Below, one piece after another: positions 21,982-23,004 of a stretch of 23,004 nt of DNA (position 1 is the stretch's first letter; every line of letters begins with the position of its first letter). This stretch comes from an uncultured Collinsella sp. GTDB taxonomy: Bacteria; Actinomycetota; Coriobacteriia; Coriobacteriales; Coriobacteriaceae. The position numbers and the translations under genes were made by a program. The DNA is taken from the NCBI GenBank assembly GCA_902479065.1, contig CABSNM010000026.1:1-23004 (forward strand), given 5' to 3'. The notes under the pieces are model-generated. The model ran no database searches and was not told where the DNA came from. It saw only the letters and a list, made by a program, of their open reading frames with translations.

Positions 21982-22788
21982 CTACTCCTCCTCGAGGGCG
22001 GCGATGACCTCGTCGGTCATGTCCATGGTGCTGTAAACATCCTGGACGTCGTCGAGCTCCTCGAGACGGTCGATGAGGCGCTGAACCTTCTTGCCGTCGG
22101 TACCGGAGACCTCGGTCGGGGTGGTCGGGACCATAGTGGTCTCGGAACCCTTGACCTGGATGCCCTGCTCCTCGAGTGCCTTGGAAACAGCCATGACGTC
22201 GTTGGCAGCGGTCCAGACGATCCACTCCTCGCCGGCGTCCTCGTAGTCCTCGCCACCGGCCTCGGCGATCGCCATCATAAACTCATCCTCGTCACCGGCA
22301 GCACCGTTGGCGATCATGGTTTCCTTCTTGGCGTTCTCGTCCAGGACCTCCTTGGCAACGACGATCTGGCCCTTGCGCTCAAACTGGAAGGCGACAGAGC
22401 CAGAGGTGCCCAGGTTGCCGCCAGCGTGGGAGAAGGCGGAACGGACGTCGGCGGCGGTACGGTTGCGGTTATCGGTCAGGCAGTCGACGTAGACGGCGAC
22501 ACCGGCGGGACCGTAGCCCTCGTACACGATGTTCTCGTAGACAGCGGCGTCGGCACCCGAACCAAATGCCTTGTCGATAGCGGACTTGATCTTGTCCTTA
22601 GGCATGGACTGAGCCTTGGCCTTGGCAACGGCAGCAGCGAGGCTGGCGTTGTTCTCGGGCAGCGGGTCGCCGCCGAGACGGGCAGCAACGGTGATGTTGC
22701 GGCTCAGCTTGGAGAAGAGGGCGGAACGCTTGGCGTCCTGCGCGCCCTTACGATGCTTGGTTGTGGCCCACTTAGAGTGTCCGGACAT
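21982..22788 (-). CDS. yebC: YebC/PmpR-family probable transcriptional regulator
   Basis: This 268-aa protein starts MSGHSKWATTKHRKGAQDAKR, the invariant N-terminus of the family. ENIVYEGYGPAGVAVYVDCLTDNRNRT (about 85-112) and SHAGGNLGTSGSVAFQF follow as in other members, and the C-terminal domain ends with a LDDVQDVYSTMDM-type strand. Family members of this clade act as DNA-binding regulators (PmpR, YebC) or in relief of ribosome stalling at proline stretches (YebC2); which applies here is not clear. It is about 20-30 residues longer than typical, mostly an acidic insertion around residues 170-195. The ATG follows TAGGAGA. It appears monocistronic. Confidence 0.95.
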   Translation of the reverse strand: MSGHSKWATTKHRKGAQDAKRSALFSKLSRNITVAARLGGDPLPENNASLAAAVAKAKAQSMPKDKIKSAIDKAFGSGADAAVYENIVYEGYGPAGVAVYVDCLTDNRNRTAADVRSAFSHAGGNLGTSGSVAFQFERKGQIVVAKEVLDENAKKETMIANGAAGDEDEFMMAIAEAGGEDYEDAGEEWIVWTAANDVMAVSKALEEQGIQVKGSETTMVPTTPTEVSGTDGKKVQRLIDRLEELDDVQDVYSTMDMTDEVIAALEEE

Positions 22789-22935
22789 ACGTGTCTCCTA
22801 TCGGTTTCGACCTAAAGCCCAGCGCAGATGCTCGGGCAATATAAACAAACGTCGTTATGATATACCTACTGGCCTGCGAGATAAACCCCAAAATGAAGGC
22901 GTCGTGATGATGTCCCCTTTGCCTTGATTATCAAC

Positions 22936-22985
22936 TTCATCCGAACACCTTCCACATTCATCCGCACATGTGCGGATGAATGTGG
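22936..22985. promoter_or_regulatory. Perfect 34-bp palindrome with an extra half-site (operator-like)
   Basis: Positions 22952-22968 (CCACATTCATCCGCACA) and 22969-22985 are exact reverse complements with no loop. A further near-copy of the half-site, TTCATCCGAACA (22936-22947), lies exactly 21 bp to the left of TTCATCCGCACA (22957-22968). A loopless palindrome with helically phased half-sites suggests a protein-binding site, probably for a gene beyond the right edge. Positions 22789-22935 are the yebC leader, with nothing else recognised. Confidence 0.55.
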
Positions 22986-23004
22986 GAACCCGATACCCTG
23001 AGGG

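Overview
The window looks like a chromosomal segment of a high-GC coriobacterium, most likely Collinsella or a close relative. The evidence is the GC-rich codon use, the actinobacterial-type arginine operators, the fused EcfA subunit, the amaP/DUF2273/Asp23 set, and long GC-rich intergenic palindromes next to AT-rich repeat elements. This assignment is inferred from sequence style and gene content, not from a database match.

Layout: positions 1-449 hold no gene but contain a tRNA-3'-end-like fragment and a 217-bp AT-rich element bounded by 33-nt inverted repeats. Positions 450-5338 (minus strand) are an arginine-biosynthesis operon, argC-argJ-argB-argD, headed by two ArgR-type boxes exactly 21 bp apart. 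Positions 5605-10066 (minus) form a compact unit: a sigma-A-like promoter, an FMN riboswitch, ribU, a fused two-domain ecfA, ecfT, and two tandem FMN-binding split-barrel (PPOX-family) paralogues. Gene spacing suggests that all five genes lie on one FMN-sensing transcript. Positions 10429-12456 (minus) are groES-groEL, flanked on both sides by very long palindromes (145 bp and 211 bp) that are not related to each other.

Positions 12892-16161 hold a divergent pair: a YtcJ-like amidohydrolase (minus) and an M20D metallo-amidohydrolase (plus). Positions 16267-18953 (minus) are a cluster of membrane proteins: a DUF2752 protein with a CPGCGMTR motif, a zinc-ribbon/PQ-rich/DUF4234 protein, and a zinc-ribbon multi-spanning protein that is broken by a one-base frameshift. 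Positions 19103-20125 encode a YitT/DUF2179 membrane protein. Positions 20334-21815 (minus) are an alkaline-shock-type operon, amaP-DUF2273-asp23. Positions 21982-22788 encode a YebC/PmpR regulator. The right edge carries a perfect 34-bp palindrome with a third half-site exactly 21 bp away.

Most of the coding content is ordinary housekeeping. The points worth following up are the FMN-riboswitch operon that couples riboflavin import to two flavin-binding proteins, the repeat and palindrome elements between genes, the frameshifted zinc-ribbon membrane protein, and the edge operator-like palindrome. I did not find a CRISPR array, transposase, phage gene, toxin-antitoxin pair or recognisable defence system. 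No clearly novel multi-gene system is evident.
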